Shown in pieces: positions 1 through 8,136 of a DNA stretch of 45,088 bases. The stretch's first letter is position 1, and each line of letters opens with the position of its first letter. Origin of the DNA: an uncultured Clostridia bacterium (GTDB lineage Bacteria; Bacillota; Clostridia; Christensenellales; Borkfalkiaceae); NCBI GenBank assembly GCA_947175325.1, contig CAMWME010000011.1, positions 1-45,088 of the forward strand, read 5' to 3'. Position numbers and translations under genes: made by a program. The notes under the pieces are model-generated. The model searched no databases and had not been told where the DNA came from. It saw only the letters and a list, made by a program, of their open reading frames with translations.

Positions 1-35
1 CCCGACGGGCGCGCCTTTTCAAAATTAAAATTCAA

Positions 36-1502
36 TTAAACCAAATCGTTATTTTCTTCTACCGGCGTTTCCTCTGCAACTGCCTCTACTTTATCCTTTT
101 TAAGCGATTTAAAGAAGATTACGGTAAAAATTATTGCAACGATAATTGCCACGCCGTCGGCAATTGCCGCCGACCAAAGGATACCGTCTATTCCGAGGAA
201 AACGGGCATAATGCAGAGAAGGGGCACGAAGCAAACCAAATCCCTTACGAGTGCAGACACCACTGCAAACACGGGCTTGCCCGATGCTTGGAAGAAGATA
301 GACGACATTTTTATGGTGCAAGTCAAGGTTACCGACATTAAGAATATTCTAAACGTTTTAACGCCGAACTCCCAATATTTTTCGGGGTCGCCTTGCGTGG
401 GGTCGGGGTCGCCGAATATGCTTACGACTGCGGACGGGGCGGCTTCAAAAATAATAGTGAAAATAAGCCCTATGGCAACCGTGCTTGCAAGCAAATATAG
501 GTACAGCTTCTTAACTCTATCGTAATTTTTTGCGCCCATATTGTAGCTTATAATAGGCTGACAGCCCAAGACTATTCCCACGACGATATTAATAACTACC
601 GTAAACACTTTGCTTTCTATGGCAATAATCGCAATAGGAATATCCACTCCGTAATTGGAAATCTCGCCGTACTTTTTAAGCATTATATTGCAAACGACGG
701 AAATTATAACTATCGCCATTTGGATAATGAAAGACGACAACCCGAGCTTTGCGGGGGTTGCAAATTCCTTGAAATCGGGGATGAAGCTTTTTAACTTCAT
801 TTTGAAGGTTTTGGTCTTTAAAATGAAGTACAAAAGACTGATAATAAACGACGCGCACTGACCTATTACGGTTGCCCAAGCGGCGCCCGCCATACCCATA
901 TCCAGTACGAGGATAAATATTCCGTCCAAAACGATATTGATGCCGGCGCCGGTAAGCATAGACGCCATTGACCAGCCGGGGGAGCCGTCAGCACGGATTA
1001 CGCCGTTCATCATATTCATTGCCATGAATACGGGGAAGAAGCCGAGAATTACGTTATAGTATTCTATTGCAAGGGGCAAGGTTTCTTCCGACGCGCCGCA
1101 AAGCATTAAAAACGGGGTGCGAATGGGATAAAATACAGCCATTAAAACGACGCTTGAAATTATGGTTAAAACGATTCCCGTGCCGATTGCTTTATGCGCG
1201 TTCTGCGAATCGTTCCGCCCTTGACAGATATTAAGGTAAGCGGCGCACCCGTCGCCGAACCACCACGCGAACCCTTGTGCAATTATGAATATGGGAAACA
1301 CTATGCCCGTTGCCGCATTGCCGCGAAGGCTCAACGAACTGTTGCCGACGAAGATTTGGTCGACGATATTGTAAAGCGCGGAAATAACCAGCGACAGCAC
1401 GCAAGGAAGCGAGAATTTAAGCATAAGCTTTAAAAGGTTGCCCTCGCTTAAATATTTGTTGCTCTGCTCCTCTCTTTTTTCCGTTGCCGAATTTTCTTCC
1501 AT
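36..1502 (-). CDS. MATE family efflux transporter
   Basis: A 488-residue polytopic membrane protein of the multidrug and toxic compound extrusion family, which exports cationic drugs or metabolites in exchange for Na+ or H+. After a polar N-terminus of about 22 residues come the family features: a Leu-Pro-rich first helix with NIVDQIFVGN, two homologous six-helix halves, and a second half opening near GCQPIISYNMGAKNYDRVKK, a typical MATE loop. The length and the acidic C-terminal tail (VEAVAEETPVEENNDLV) fit the MepA/DinF-like clostridial group. The ATG start is supported by an AGGAGG-type site 6-9 bases upstream. The gene stands alone behind a roughly 110-base structured leader with its own promoter (see the separate entries), so it is probably controlled by attenuation. 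The substrate cannot be read from the sequence. Confidence 0.93.
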   Translation of the reverse strand: MEENSATEKREEQSNKYLSEGNLLKLMLKFSLPCVLSLVISALYNIVDQIFVGNSSLSLRGNAATGIVFPIFIIAQGFAWWFGDGCAAYLNICQGRNDSQNAHKAIGTGIVLTIISSVVLMAVFYPIRTPFLMLCGASEETLPLAIEYYNVILGFFPVFMAMNMMNGVIRADGSPGWSMASMLTGAGINIVLDGIFILVLDMGMAGAAWATVIGQCASFIISLLYFILKTKTFKMKLKSFIPDFKEFATPAKLGLSSFIIQMAIVIISVVCNIMLKKYGEISNYGVDIPIAIIAIESKVFTVVINIVVGIVLGCQPIISYNMGAKNYDRVKKLYLYLLASTVAIGLIFTIIFEAAPSAVVSIFGDPDPTQGDPEKYWEFGVKTFRIFLMSVTLTCTIKMSSIFFQASGKPVFAVVSALVRDLVCFVPLLCIMPVFLGIDGILWSAAIADGVAIIVAIIFTVIFFKSLKKDKVEAVAEETPVEENNDLV

Positions 1503-1520
1503 AAAACCTCCTAATCACAC

Positions 1521-1595
1521 AAAAAAAGACACAAGATAGACCTTTTTACCGTTCCGTAATCAGATTTACGCGGCAAGTTTGCCGCCACTTGTGTC
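1521..1595 (-). promoter_or_regulatory. Structured 5' leader of the MATE gene, terminator-like (possible riboswitch or attenuator)
   Basis: On the minus strand the leader has an 8-bp closing stem, GACACAAG (1588-1595) with CTTGTGTC (1528-1535), followed directly by seven U. Inside are a strong GCGGCA/TGCCGC hairpin (1570-1585) and a GUAA...UUAC...GUAA series, where the central UUAC can pair either way. A stem plus U-tract lying between promoter and gene is a classic attenuator layout. I do not recognise a known aptamer class. Confidence 0.6.
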
Positions 1596-1622
1596 GTTGC
1601 AATTTTATTAAAATGTAATTAT

Positions 1623-1651
1623 ATTTTAATATTTTTAAGTCAAAAAGTCAA
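1623..1651 (-). promoter_or_regulatory. SigA-type promoter of the MATE gene
   Basis: The minus strand has TTGACT (1646-1651), a 17-base spacer and TAAAAT (1623-1628). Transcription would start near 1616, leaving a leader of about 110 bases that contains the terminator-like structure. Confidence 0.55.
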
Positions 1652-1666
1652 ACGATTTCGCGTTTG
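1642..1666 (-). terminator. Weak intrinsic terminator after the 200-residue protein gene
   Basis: CAAACG (1649-1654) and CGTTTG (1661-1666) form a 6-bp stem, followed on the minus strand by a five-U run (1642-1646). It overlaps the proposed MATE promoter. Confidence 0.45.
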
Positions 1667-1670
1667 CTTA

Positions 1671-2273
1671 TTACTCTTGCCCGCTCACTTTGGTTAATTC
1701 GTTAACTAATGCGGTATGATAATCGGAATCCCCTTCAGCGGGGGTATGGTTTCCGACTTCGGCAAGAAGCTTATTTGCCATGTCTTTATCCTTGCTTTCA
1801 ATAACTTGCACGGCAAGAATGGCAAGCGCGTTATTTTTGGGGAAGCCTTGAACATCTGCGGCTACTGCAGTGTCGAAAGCTTCGTCCTTTTTGCCGTTTC
1901 TGTATTTTGCGGCGGCAACTCGCCCGTAAACGTACTGTTTATAATCAGCTTCGATTTGTACGGTGCTTTCCGCCTTTTCGCAAACTTCCGCAAATTTTTC
2001 GTCGGCAATAAGCTTGTCCCCGAACTTTACGATATCGCTGTCGTTATTGGCGTGAACGCTGTTCAAAAAGCAACGGTTTAAATCGTTTACGTCCTTAGTG
2101 TACGTATAGCTTAGCGAAGCGTAGCCCGTTGCCATCGAGTAATTACCCGATTTTTCGCACAGACCCGCCATCTCGGACGGGAAGCCGAGGCTTGCCACGC
2201 CGAAAGCGACGAGCACGATTACCGCCACTATAAGCAAAGTTTTTAGAGCAGTTTTTAAAATTACTTTAAACAT
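1671..2273 (-). CDS. Membrane-anchored helical hypothetical protein
   Basis: I do not recognise a named family. The 200-residue product has one N-terminal hydrophobic helix (about residues 8-28, TALKTLLIVAVIVLVAFGVA) that is probably a signal anchor without a lipobox. The rest is a soluble, Ala-rich, all-helical region of about 170 residues resembling TPR or Sel1-type repeats (for example YVYGRVAAAKYRNGKKDEA). It is probably extracytoplasmic. It has its own promoter and weak terminator and seems to be a single-gene unit divergent from the lipoprotein gene at 2390. An assembly or scaffolding role is possible but only an inference from the repeat-like helices. Confidence 0.75.
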   Translation of the reverse strand: MFKVILKTALKTLLIVAVIVLVAFGVASLGFPSEMAGLCEKSGNYSMATGYASLSYTYTKDVNDLNRCFLNSVHANNDSDIVKFGDKLIADEKFAEVCEKAESTVQIEADYKQYVYGRVAAAKYRNGKKDEAFDTAVAADVQGFPKNNALAILAVQVIESKDKDMANKLLAEVGNHTPAEGDSDYHTALVNELTKVSGQE

Positions 2274-2304
2274 TTTTCTTAAATCGTAATAAATTATTTA
2301 ATTT

Positions 2305-2333
2305 ATTCTACCACAAAGCGGTTAAAAATGCAA
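2305..2333 (-). promoter_or_regulatory. Promoter for the anchored helical protein
   Basis: The minus strand reads TTGCAT (2328-2333), 17 bases, then TAGAAT (2305-2310) with a TGG extension just upstream of the -10 element. The untranslated leader to the ATG at 2273 is about 25 bases. Confidence 0.6.
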
Positions 2334-2389
2334 CTGTTTGAAATTTAAAATTCATTCATACCGCGCCGAGAAAAAATATATACTTTAAT

Positions 2390-3049
2390 ATGAAGAAAAC
2401 TACTTTTTTCGTTGGTATTATACTTTCGGTGCTGTGCGCCCTTTGCGCGTTGCCCGCTTGCTCTAAACAAGTGAATTACTCAGATTATATTTCTGAAAGC
2501 CGTTCGGACGTTTTCCTTTATCGGGACGACGCGACCGAAATTAAAATTCAGTGTTCCAAAAAGGAACAGCCCTTTTGCGCTGACGGCTACAAGGGCGAAA
2601 TGTGCGACTTGGTAGAAATTTACGTCACACTTGCAAAGAATCCGCAAGTGCTTGAAGTCCAAGTTGAAAATCTCGGCGGCGAAATGAACTATCAAGCGGT
2701 AACGAGGCAGTACTACTTGTCGCTGTCTGCAGCGGCTTTTAATAAAAGCGGGGTCGAAGTTACTTTGACCGCCGACGAAAAGACGGAAACCTACACCGCG
2801 CTTTCGGTTAAAGACGATAACGTAATGAGCTGCGAGAAGGCGGTTGAATGCGTTGCCGAGTACGCAAGCGAGCTGTTTGAAGGGCTGACCTCGAACGGAC
2901 TGTTCGACGGCGAAATCTTCGTTCGACTTTTGTACGACGAGGGGTGCTACTATTACGTGGGCGTGTGCAACAAAGAAAAGCTTGTTACGGCGTTTCTAAT
3001 TGACGGCGAGCGCGGCAAGGTAATTGCCAAAAAGGAAATTCAAGGTTAA
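2390..3049 (+). CDS. Small lipoprotein of unknown function
   Basis: A 219-residue secreted lipoprotein. The N-terminus has a KK charge pair, a hydrophobic core and a lipobox LPAC at residues 22-25, so Cys25 should be diacylated and hold the protein to the outer face of the membrane. The mature part is acidic and mixed alpha/beta and matches no family I can name. No Shine-Dalgarno site precedes the ATG. Instead a TATACT element ends five bases before it (with a TTCATA-like -35, 18-base spacer), so the transcript may be leaderless or nearly so. It converges on hemW across a GC-rich terminator. Confidence 0.78.
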   Translation: MKKTTFFVGIILSVLCALCALPACSKQVNYSDYISESRSDVFLYRDDATEIKIQCSKKEQPFCADGYKGEMCDLVEIYVTLAKNPQVLEVQVENLGGEMNYQAVTRQYYLSLSAAAFNKSGVEVTLTADEKTETYTALSVKDDNVMSCEKAVECVAEYASELFEGLTSNGLFDGEIFVRLLYDEGCYYYVGVCNKEKLVTAFLIDGERGKVIAKKEIQG

Positions 3050-3075
3050 AAAGGGCGGGGCAAATTGCCCCGCCC
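3046..3075 (-). terminator. Intrinsic terminator of the lepA-hemW operon
   Basis: A perfect 11-bp inverted repeat, GGGCGGGGCAA (3053-3063) and TTGCCCCGCCC (3065-3075), is followed on the minus strand by a run of U from the preceding A-tract. It sits between two convergent genes. Confidence 0.85.
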
Positions 3076-3081
3076 ACTTAA

Positions 3082-4197
3082 TTATTCGGTTCTTAAAAAC
3101 TCTACTATAATCGAGTTTTGAATAAATAAATTTTCGTCCTTAATTTTTAAAAAATCACCGTTAACTTCAATATATTTGCCCACCTTTTGAATTGCGGCGG
3201 CGTAAACCTCGGTGAAATTTTTGTTGAAAAGTTCGGCGTATTCCTTCAAATTTAACCCGCGTGACGTGCGAAGTGCAAGCATAATAAATTCTTCCTCTTG
3301 CCCCGCCAAATCGACTTCTTCTCTGTCCTTAACCGCAAGGTGGTTTGAAAGTATGCACTTGAAATATTCGTCCAAATCGAAGGTGTTCGTAAATCTTATA
3401 TTATTTATACACGACGAAGCGGCTACGCCGAAGCCTATATAATCGCCCCGCCGCCAATAATTTAGGTTGTGGCGGCTTTCAAATCCCTTCTTCGAGAAGT
3501 TTGAAACCTCGTATCTGTCAAAGCCGAGCTCCCTCAATTTCTTTACGCCCGATGAGTACATTTCGGCAACCTCGTCACCGTCGGGAAGCTCGCCGTTTAG
3601 ATAATCAGAGTAAATCGGCGTGCCGTCTTCGGGCGATAAAGCATACATAGAAATATGATTAGCCCCCGAATATGCCGCAGTTTCGATAGTTTTTTCGATG
3701 TCGGCAAGGGTTTGGTTTTTAAGCCCTATCATTACGTCAACGCTGAAATTTCTACCCTTTAAAAGCTTAGTGCACAGCAAAAATTCTTTTAGGTTATGTA
3801 TTCTGCCAAGCTCTGCAAGCTGACTGTCCACCGCCGTTTGAAGTCCTACGGAAAAGCGGTTGATTCCGCATTTTAAATAGGTTTCTATCTTTTTTGCGCT
3901 GACAGTGCCGGGGTTCATTTCAATGGTTATTTCGGCGTCCTTTGCAAGTTTGAAATTCTTCCTTGCCGCCGCGACGAGCATCGCAATATAATTTTCGTCA
4001 ATTACTGACGGAGTACCGCCGCCTATATAAAGCGTGTCGAAGGTGTAGCTCTTCAACTCCTCCTTACGCATAGCCATTTCACGGTACACGCAAGCCATAT
4101 AGCTTTCCGCAAAACACAGCTTGTCGGGGAAAGAGGCAAAGTCGCAGTATCTGCACTTAGACTTGCAAAAAGGTATATGAACGTAAATTCCAGCCAT
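3082..4197 (-). CDS. hemW: HemW-like radical SAM heme chaperone
   Basis: A 371-residue radical SAM protein. The cluster motif CKSKCRYC lies at residues 12-19 after the family's usual opening MAGIYVHIPF. The GGGTPS segment near residue 59 and the late HNLNYWRRGDYIGFGVAASS block are typical of HemW rather than of true oxygen-independent coproporphyrinogen oxidase HemN. HemW binds heme and SAM and is thought to deliver heme to respiratory enzymes, although older annotations call it HemN. The start codon overlaps the stop of the upstream alkyltransferase gene (TAATG), so translation is probably coupled. lepA-hemW linkage is common in Bacillota, here with an extra small gene between them. A strong terminator follows. 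Confidence 0.92.
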   Translation of the reverse strand: MAGIYVHIPFCKSKCRYCDFASFPDKLCFAESYMACVYREMAMRKEELKSYTFDTLYIGGGTPSVIDENYIAMLVAAARKNFKLAKDAEITIEMNPGTVSAKKIETYLKCGINRFSVGLQTAVDSQLAELGRIHNLKEFLLCTKLLKGRNFSVDVMIGLKNQTLADIEKTIETAAYSGANHISMYALSPEDGTPIYSDYLNGELPDGDEVAEMYSSGVKKLRELGFDRYEVSNFSKKGFESRHNLNYWRRGDYIGFGVAASSCINNIRFTNTFDLDEYFKCILSNHLAVKDREEVDLAGQEEEFIMLALRTSRGLNLKEYAELFNKNFTEVYAAAIQKVGKYIEVNGDFLKIKDENLFIQNSIIVEFLRTE

Positions 4198-4502
4198 TAC
4201 TCACCCTCCCAGCGGTATTTTTTTAGGTCTATAATATCATTATCAAATTGAACGCCCTCTGCTTCCAAAAGGGCCTTTTGCACTTCTTTACCGCCGAAAG
4301 CAAAGCCGTCGGTCAATCGCCCGTCACCGAATACGACTCTGTGGCACGGAACAACGCCCGGTTCGGGATTAGAGTGCAACGCCCAGCCGACTTGCCTTGC
4401 ACAGCGCGGCGCACCCGCCGCCCGCGCAACGTCGCCGTAGGTCAACACCTTACCCTTAGGTATTCGTTTTACAACCGCGTAAACGCTTTCAAAAAAGCCC
4501 AT
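4197..4502 (-). CDS. MGMT-family DNA alkyltransferase-like protein
   Basis: A 101-residue protein made only of the DNA-binding and active-site domain of O6-methylguanine-DNA methyltransferase. It carries the helix-turn-helix segment IPKGKVLTYGDVA, then the conserved ALHSNPEP and PCHRVV. The PCHR cysteine is present, so it is not an alkyltransferase-like (ATL) protein with Trp at that site and could in principle accept methyl groups. It lacks the N-terminal domain of full-length Ogt, as do many short clostridial homologues. I prefer the ATG at 4502 over the in-frame TTG at 4511, whose distance to the GGGG stretch is too short. It lies 35 bases after lepA and its stop overlaps the hemW start. 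Confidence 0.85.
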   Translation of the reverse strand: MGFFESVYAVVKRIPKGKVLTYGDVARAAGAPRCARQVGWALHSNPEPGVVPCHRVVFGDGRLTDGFAFGGKEVQKALLEAEGVQFDNDIIDLKKYRWEGE

Positions 4503-4537
4503 AAATTGCAATTACCCCGCATATATGCTTGAAATAA

Positions 4538-6343
4538 CTAATCTTTATTCGTCTTTAATATCTGCATGAAAACCTCAGACGGAACCTCTACGTTGCCCAC
4601 TTGGCGCATACGCTTTTTACCCTCTTTCTGCTTTTCCAAAAGCTTTTTCTTACGGGTTATATCGCCGCCGTAGCACTTTGCAAGAACGTCCTTTCTTACG
4701 GCTTTTACCGTTTCCCTTGCAATAATTTTACCGCCGATTGCGGCTTGCACGGGCACTTCGAAAAGCTGCCTGGGGATAGCCTCTTTCAGATTTTCGCACA
4801 GCGTTCTTCCGCGTGCGTAGGCACTGTCCTCGTGCACTATCATAGAGAGCGCGTCGCACACTTCGCCGTTAAGCATAATATCGAGCTTGACGAGTTTGCT
4901 CGTTTCGTAGCCGATAAGCTCGTAGTCGAAGCTGGCGTACCCGCGCGTTCTCGACTTTATCGCGTCGAAGAAGTCGAAGATAATTTCGTTCAGCGGCAAG
5001 TGGTATTCAAGGCGCACGCGGCTTTTATCGAGGTAGGTCATCTGTAGAAACGTCCCCCTCTTTTCGCGGCACAAGTCCATTATCTGCCCCAAATAATCGG
5101 GCGGGGAATAGATATCCGCCTTGACGATGGGTTCTTCCATATGCTCAATTTCGGATACTGGCGGCAAGTGCGAGGGGTTGTCCACGAAGATTTCCTCCCC
5201 GTCGGTCTTTAAAACCTTGTAGCTTACCGAGGGCGCGGTGGTAATAATTTCCAGCCCGAACTCGCGCTCGATACGCTCTTGAATAATTTCCATATGCAAA
5301 AGCCCCAAAAAGCCGCAACGGAAACCGAAACCCAGCGCAACCGAACTGTCCGGCTCAAAGATTAAAGACGCGTCGTTAAGTTGCAGTTTTAATATTGCGT
5401 CTTTGAGGTCGTTGAACTTGCTGCCGTCCAAAGGATAGATGCCGCAAAAGACCACGCTTTGTACTTTTTTGTAGCCGGGCAACGGCTCCTTAGCGGGATT
5501 TTCCGCATTGATTAGCGTATCACCCACGGCTACGTCTTGAATGGATTTTATCGAAGCCGCAACGTAGCCTACTTCGCCCGCAAAAAGCCCGTTCTTGGGG
5601 GATAGTCCGGGGGCAAACACTCCCGTCTCCACAACTTCGTAAACTTTATCGGAGCGGAAAGTTTTGATTTTATCACCCGCTTTGACCGTTCCGTCCTTGA
5701 CGCGCACGAACAAAATTACGCCTTTATAATTATCGTAATAGCTGTCGAAGATAAGCGCCTTCAAAGGCGCATTATCGTCGCATTCGGGCGCGGGGAAGGT
5801 GTTTACTATCGCCTCTAAAACGTCGTCGATATTCAGTCCTTCTTTGGCTGAAATAAGCGGCGCGTTGGAAGCGTCAAGCCCTATCACTTCCTCTATCTCG
5901 GTTTTAACCACGTCGGGCTGAGCGGAGGGCAAATCTATCTTGTTTATGACGGGCAGAATTTCAAGGTCGTTTTCAAGTGCAAGATACACGTTTGCAAGCG
6001 TCTGCGCCTCCACCCCTTGCGACGCGTCGACAATTAAAATTGCGCCCTCGCACGCGGCGAGAGAACGCGAAACCTCGTAGGTGAAGTCCACGTGCCCGGG
6101 GGTATCAATTAAATTAAAGGTGTACTCTACGCCGTCTTTCGCCTTATAAAACATTCTTACGGGGGTTAGCTTTATGGTAATTCCGCGCTCGCGCTCTATA
6201 TCCATTGAGTCCAAAAGCTGCTCCTCCATATCCCTTTCGGAAACTTGCCCCGTGCGCTCCATAAGCCTATCCGCCAAGGTGGACTTGCCGTGGTCTATGT
6301 GTGCAATTATACAAAAGTTGCGTACATTCTGCTTTTTGCCCAT
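4538..6343 (-). CDS. lepA: Elongation factor 4 (LepA)
   Basis: A 601-residue translational GTPase, the normal length for LepA/EF4. The G domain shows AHIDHGKST (P-loop), DTPGH and NKIDLP. Domain II, the EF-G-like domains III and V and the LepA-specific C-terminal domain (ending [18 protein letters not shown]) follow. LepA binds ribosomes and is linked to back-translocation, initiation and ribosome biogenesis. AAGGAA five bases before the ATG sets the start. It appears to head the lepA-MGMT-hemW unit that ends at the terminator near 3050. A hairpin just upstream separates it from the MreB-like gene. Confidence 0.98.
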   Translation of the reverse strand: MGKKQNVRNFCIIAHIDHGKSTLADRLMERTGQVSERDMEEQLLDSMDIERERGITIKLTPVRMFYKAKDGVEYTFNLIDTPGHVDFTYEVSRSLAACEGAILIVDASQGVEAQTLANVYLALENDLEILPVINKIDLPSAQPDVVKTEIEEVIGLDASNAPLISAKEGLNIDDVLEAIVNTFPAPECDDNAPLKALIFDSYYDNYKGVILFVRVKDGTVKAGDKIKTFRSDKVYEVVETGVFAPGLSPKNGLFAGEVGYVAASIKSIQDVAVGDTLINAENPAKEPLPGYKKVQSVVFCGIYPLDGSKFNDLKDAILKLQLNDASLIFEPDSSVALGFGFRCGFLGLLHMEIIQERIEREFGLEIITTAPSVSYKVLKTDGEEIFVDNPSHLPPVSEIEHMEEPIVKADIYSPPDYLGQIMDLCREKRGTFLQMTYLDKSRVRLEYHLPLNEIIFDFFDAIKSRTRGYASFDYELIGYETSKLVKLDIMLNGEVCDALSMIVHEDSAYARGRTLCENLKEAIPRQLFEVPVQAAIGGKIIARETVKAVRKDVLAKCYGGDITRKKKLLEKQKEGKKRMRQVGNVEVPSEVFMQILKTNKD

Positions 6344-6358
6344 ATAATTCCTTAATTT

Positions 6359-6385
6359 CGCCCGCGCGTTGAAACGCGCGGGCGG
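6359..6385 (-). terminator. GC-rich hairpin after the MreB-like gene
   Basis: CGCCCGCGCGT and ACGCGCGGGCG form an 11-bp stem with a short loop. There is no clear U-run, so termination could be incomplete and allow read-through into lepA. It follows directly after the 68-bp 3'-end repeat. Confidence 0.55.
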
Positions 6386-6399
6386 ACTTCAAATTTAAG

Positions 6400-6467
6400 T
6401 TTGATTAGTGATTTGCTTGCTTTATGCAAACGTAATTAAGATACTTAGTTAAGCGGAACGCTTATTC
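6400..6467 (-). repeat. 68-bp 3'-end repeat, copy 1 (stop codon inside a hairpin)
   Basis: By hand alignment this matches 14238-14305 at 55 of 68 positions with no gaps. On the minus strand it begins at the last codon and stop of the MreB-like gene (GAATAA) and runs into the hairpin TAAGCG-TTC-CGCTTA, so the stop codon forms one arm. A conserved AGTATCTTAATT and a distal AATCAC block follow, then the GC-rich terminator hairpin. Confidence 0.75.
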
Positions 6468-7478
6468 TACTACTGCGAGTCTATCCAAAAGATAGTCGTT
6501 TGAAAGTATCGTGCCGCCGCCTATAACCGCAGCAAGCTGCGGCTCTTCGGGCACGTTCACGGGAATGTTCAGCTTTTCTTCGATATACTCCGCAAGCCCG
6601 TCCATTTTAACAGCCCCGCCCGAAAGGTACACGCCGCCGTGCATAACGCCCGACGCCACCTCTGCGGGAAGCTTTGAAAGTACGAGCGCAACGTATTCCA
6701 AAATTTTGTCGATATAAGTCGTAATCACGCCGTAAATCTGCTCCGAATTGACGGCAATAGACGCGGGCGCGCCCGAAGTAATCTCTCTGCCCTCTACTAC
6801 GTTCATTTTATTGTCGTCCGGCAAAAGACTTCCAACGGACGTTTTCAACCTTTCGGCGGTAAGCGCGCCGATTTTGAAGTTGTAGTTTTCGGCAAGCTCG
6901 TCAATTAAATGCACGTCTATGTTCGCACCGCCTAAATTCACCGTCAAGCCGTAGATTATTCCGTCTTGCGACAGCGCGGCAATATTGGTTATCGAGTGCC
7001 CGATATCCAGAACGAACATCGGCGTACTTTCACTTATAGCCACGTTGTGCCCCAAAACTGCGGCAAACGGCGTTACGGTAAAGTAAACGGCCGCCAGCCC
7101 ACATTCTTCGGCTATGCGTAGATATTTTTGCTTTAACTCGGCTTTCGCCCCGCACGGCAGAATGAAAACCGCCTCAACCCGCTTCGCCTTTTTGCGGGTT
7201 ATTTCAATTTTTTCAAGGAAGTACTCGAGTAGTAGTGACGCCAAGTTTTCGTGCACGATATCGCCCTCGAAAACGGGGTTGACGATATGCGTATTCACCG
7301 CCGCTCTGCCCGAAAGGGCACGCGCCTTATCGCCGCACGCCTTGACGGTAACCACCTTTTCACCGCCTTGAAGTCCTTCTTCCACGGCGATGCAAGTGGC
7401 TTCCTTTAAAACCACCCCGCACCCCGGCATATAAATTTTAGTAAATCCCGAACCCATATCTATGGATATTCTTTTCAT
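6462..7478 (-). CDS. Divergent MreB-like actin-family protein
   Basis: A 338-residue actin-fold ATPase of the MreB/Mbl family, whose members form membrane-associated filaments that guide wall synthesis. The family outline is clear: an N-terminal phosphate loop (SIDMGSGFTKIY in place of the usual IDLGTANT), a second phosphate loop DIGHSITNIA (usual DIGGGTTE), GLTVNLGGANIDVHLIDEL, and the C-terminal LSGGAVKMDGLAEYI. Several of these are altered, so it may be a specialised paralogue rather than the main MreB. Its start overlaps the maf stop by four bases (ATGA). The maf-mreB order matches the classic Bacillus arrangement, but mreC, mreD and the min genes are absent. The last codon and stop lie in a repeat shared with the ylmC-like gene. 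Confidence 0.85.
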   Translation of the reverse strand: MKRISIDMGSGFTKIYMPGCGVVLKEATCIAVEEGLQGGEKVVTVKACGDKARALSGRAAVNTHIVNPVFEGDIVHENLASLLLEYFLEKIEITRKKAKRVEAVFILPCGAKAELKQKYLRIAEECGLAAVYFTVTPFAAVLGHNVAISESTPMFVLDIGHSITNIAALSQDGIIYGLTVNLGGANIDVHLIDELAENYNFKIGALTAERLKTSVGSLLPDDNKMNVVEGREITSGAPASIAVNSEQIYGVITTYIDKILEYVALVLSKLPAEVASGVMHGGVYLSGGAVKMDGLAEYIEEKLNIPVNVPEEPQLAAVIGGGTILSNDYLLDRLAVVE

Positions 7479-8032
7479 TGGTCTATGCGTACTCCGTCAA
7501 TTAATTTTTTGGTTAAGGTTACCGGCAAACCCACTACGTTCGTGTAGCTGCCGAAATATTCTTGCACTATGCCGCCGTCTTGAATGCCGTAGCTGCCCGC
7601 CTTATCTAAGGGCGAACCGCTGTCAACGTATTGGCGAATAAACTCGTCCGACAAGATATTGAATTTTACCTCGGTTTTGTCAAAGTCGATAAGCTTTTTA
7701 AAGGGGCTTTGAACGCACACGCCAGTTATTACGAAGTGGGTTTTGCCCGAAAGCATTTTAAGCGTTTTGAAGGCGTCGTCCCTATCCTTGGGCTTGCCCA
7801 AAACCTTGTTATCGAACACCACGACGGTGTCGCACCCTATGACCGTTTTGTAGGGGTTAAGGGCAAAAACTTCGTCGCACTTCCTTTCCGCAAGGGCGCA
7901 AGCCATCTGTTCTGGGAAGAGTGAGATATTTACTTTTTCGTCAGACTTAGCGGGGATAACTTCAAACTTTTGTATGACTTGGGACAAAAGCTCCTTTCTC
8001 CTCGGTGACGCACTTGCAAGAATAAAATCCAT
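7475..8032 (-). CDS. maf: Maf/YceF family nucleotide pyrophosphatase
   Basis: A 185-residue Maf protein, a house-cleaning enzyme that hydrolyses non-canonical or modified nucleoside triphosphates (often dTTP, UTP or methylated bases) to monophosphates. The start motif ILASASPRRKELL, the central VIGCDTVVVFDNKVLGKPKD with the catalytic Asp, and SYGIQDGGIVQEYFGSYTNVVGLP are canonical for the YhdE-type group. AAGG precedes the ATG. Its stop overlaps the MreB-like start, so the two are co-translated. Confidence 0.95.
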   Translation of the reverse strand: MDFILASASPRRKELLSQVIQKFEVIPAKSDEKVNISLFPEQMACALAERKCDEVFALNPYKTVIGCDTVVVFDNKVLGKPKDRDDAFKTLKMLSGKTHFVITGVCVQSPFKKLIDFDKTEVKFNILSDEFIRQYVDSGSPLDKAGSYGIQDGGIVQEYFGSYTNVVGLPVTLTKKLIDGVRIDQ

Positions 8033-8096
8033 TAAAAACCTTGTTATTTAAAGCATATATGGGGGCCTATCGCGTTTTAGGTAGGTTAAACGATAA

Positions 8097-8128
8097 GCGC
8101 GCCCTCAATTATTTTACTGAGGGCGCGC
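8097..8128 (-). terminator. Hairpin downstream of the ppx-like gene
   Basis: A perfect 11-bp stem, GCGCGCCCTCA (8097-8107) with TGAGGGCGCGC (8118-8128), and a 10-base loop lie just after the stop at 8137. The U-run is poor. Confidence 0.6.
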
Positions 8129-8136
8129 TGAGCCTA

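Noticed and set aside
4197-4502. Alkyltransferase-like (ATL) protein without methyl acceptor
   Set aside because: The PCHR cysteine is present; ATL proteins have another residue there.
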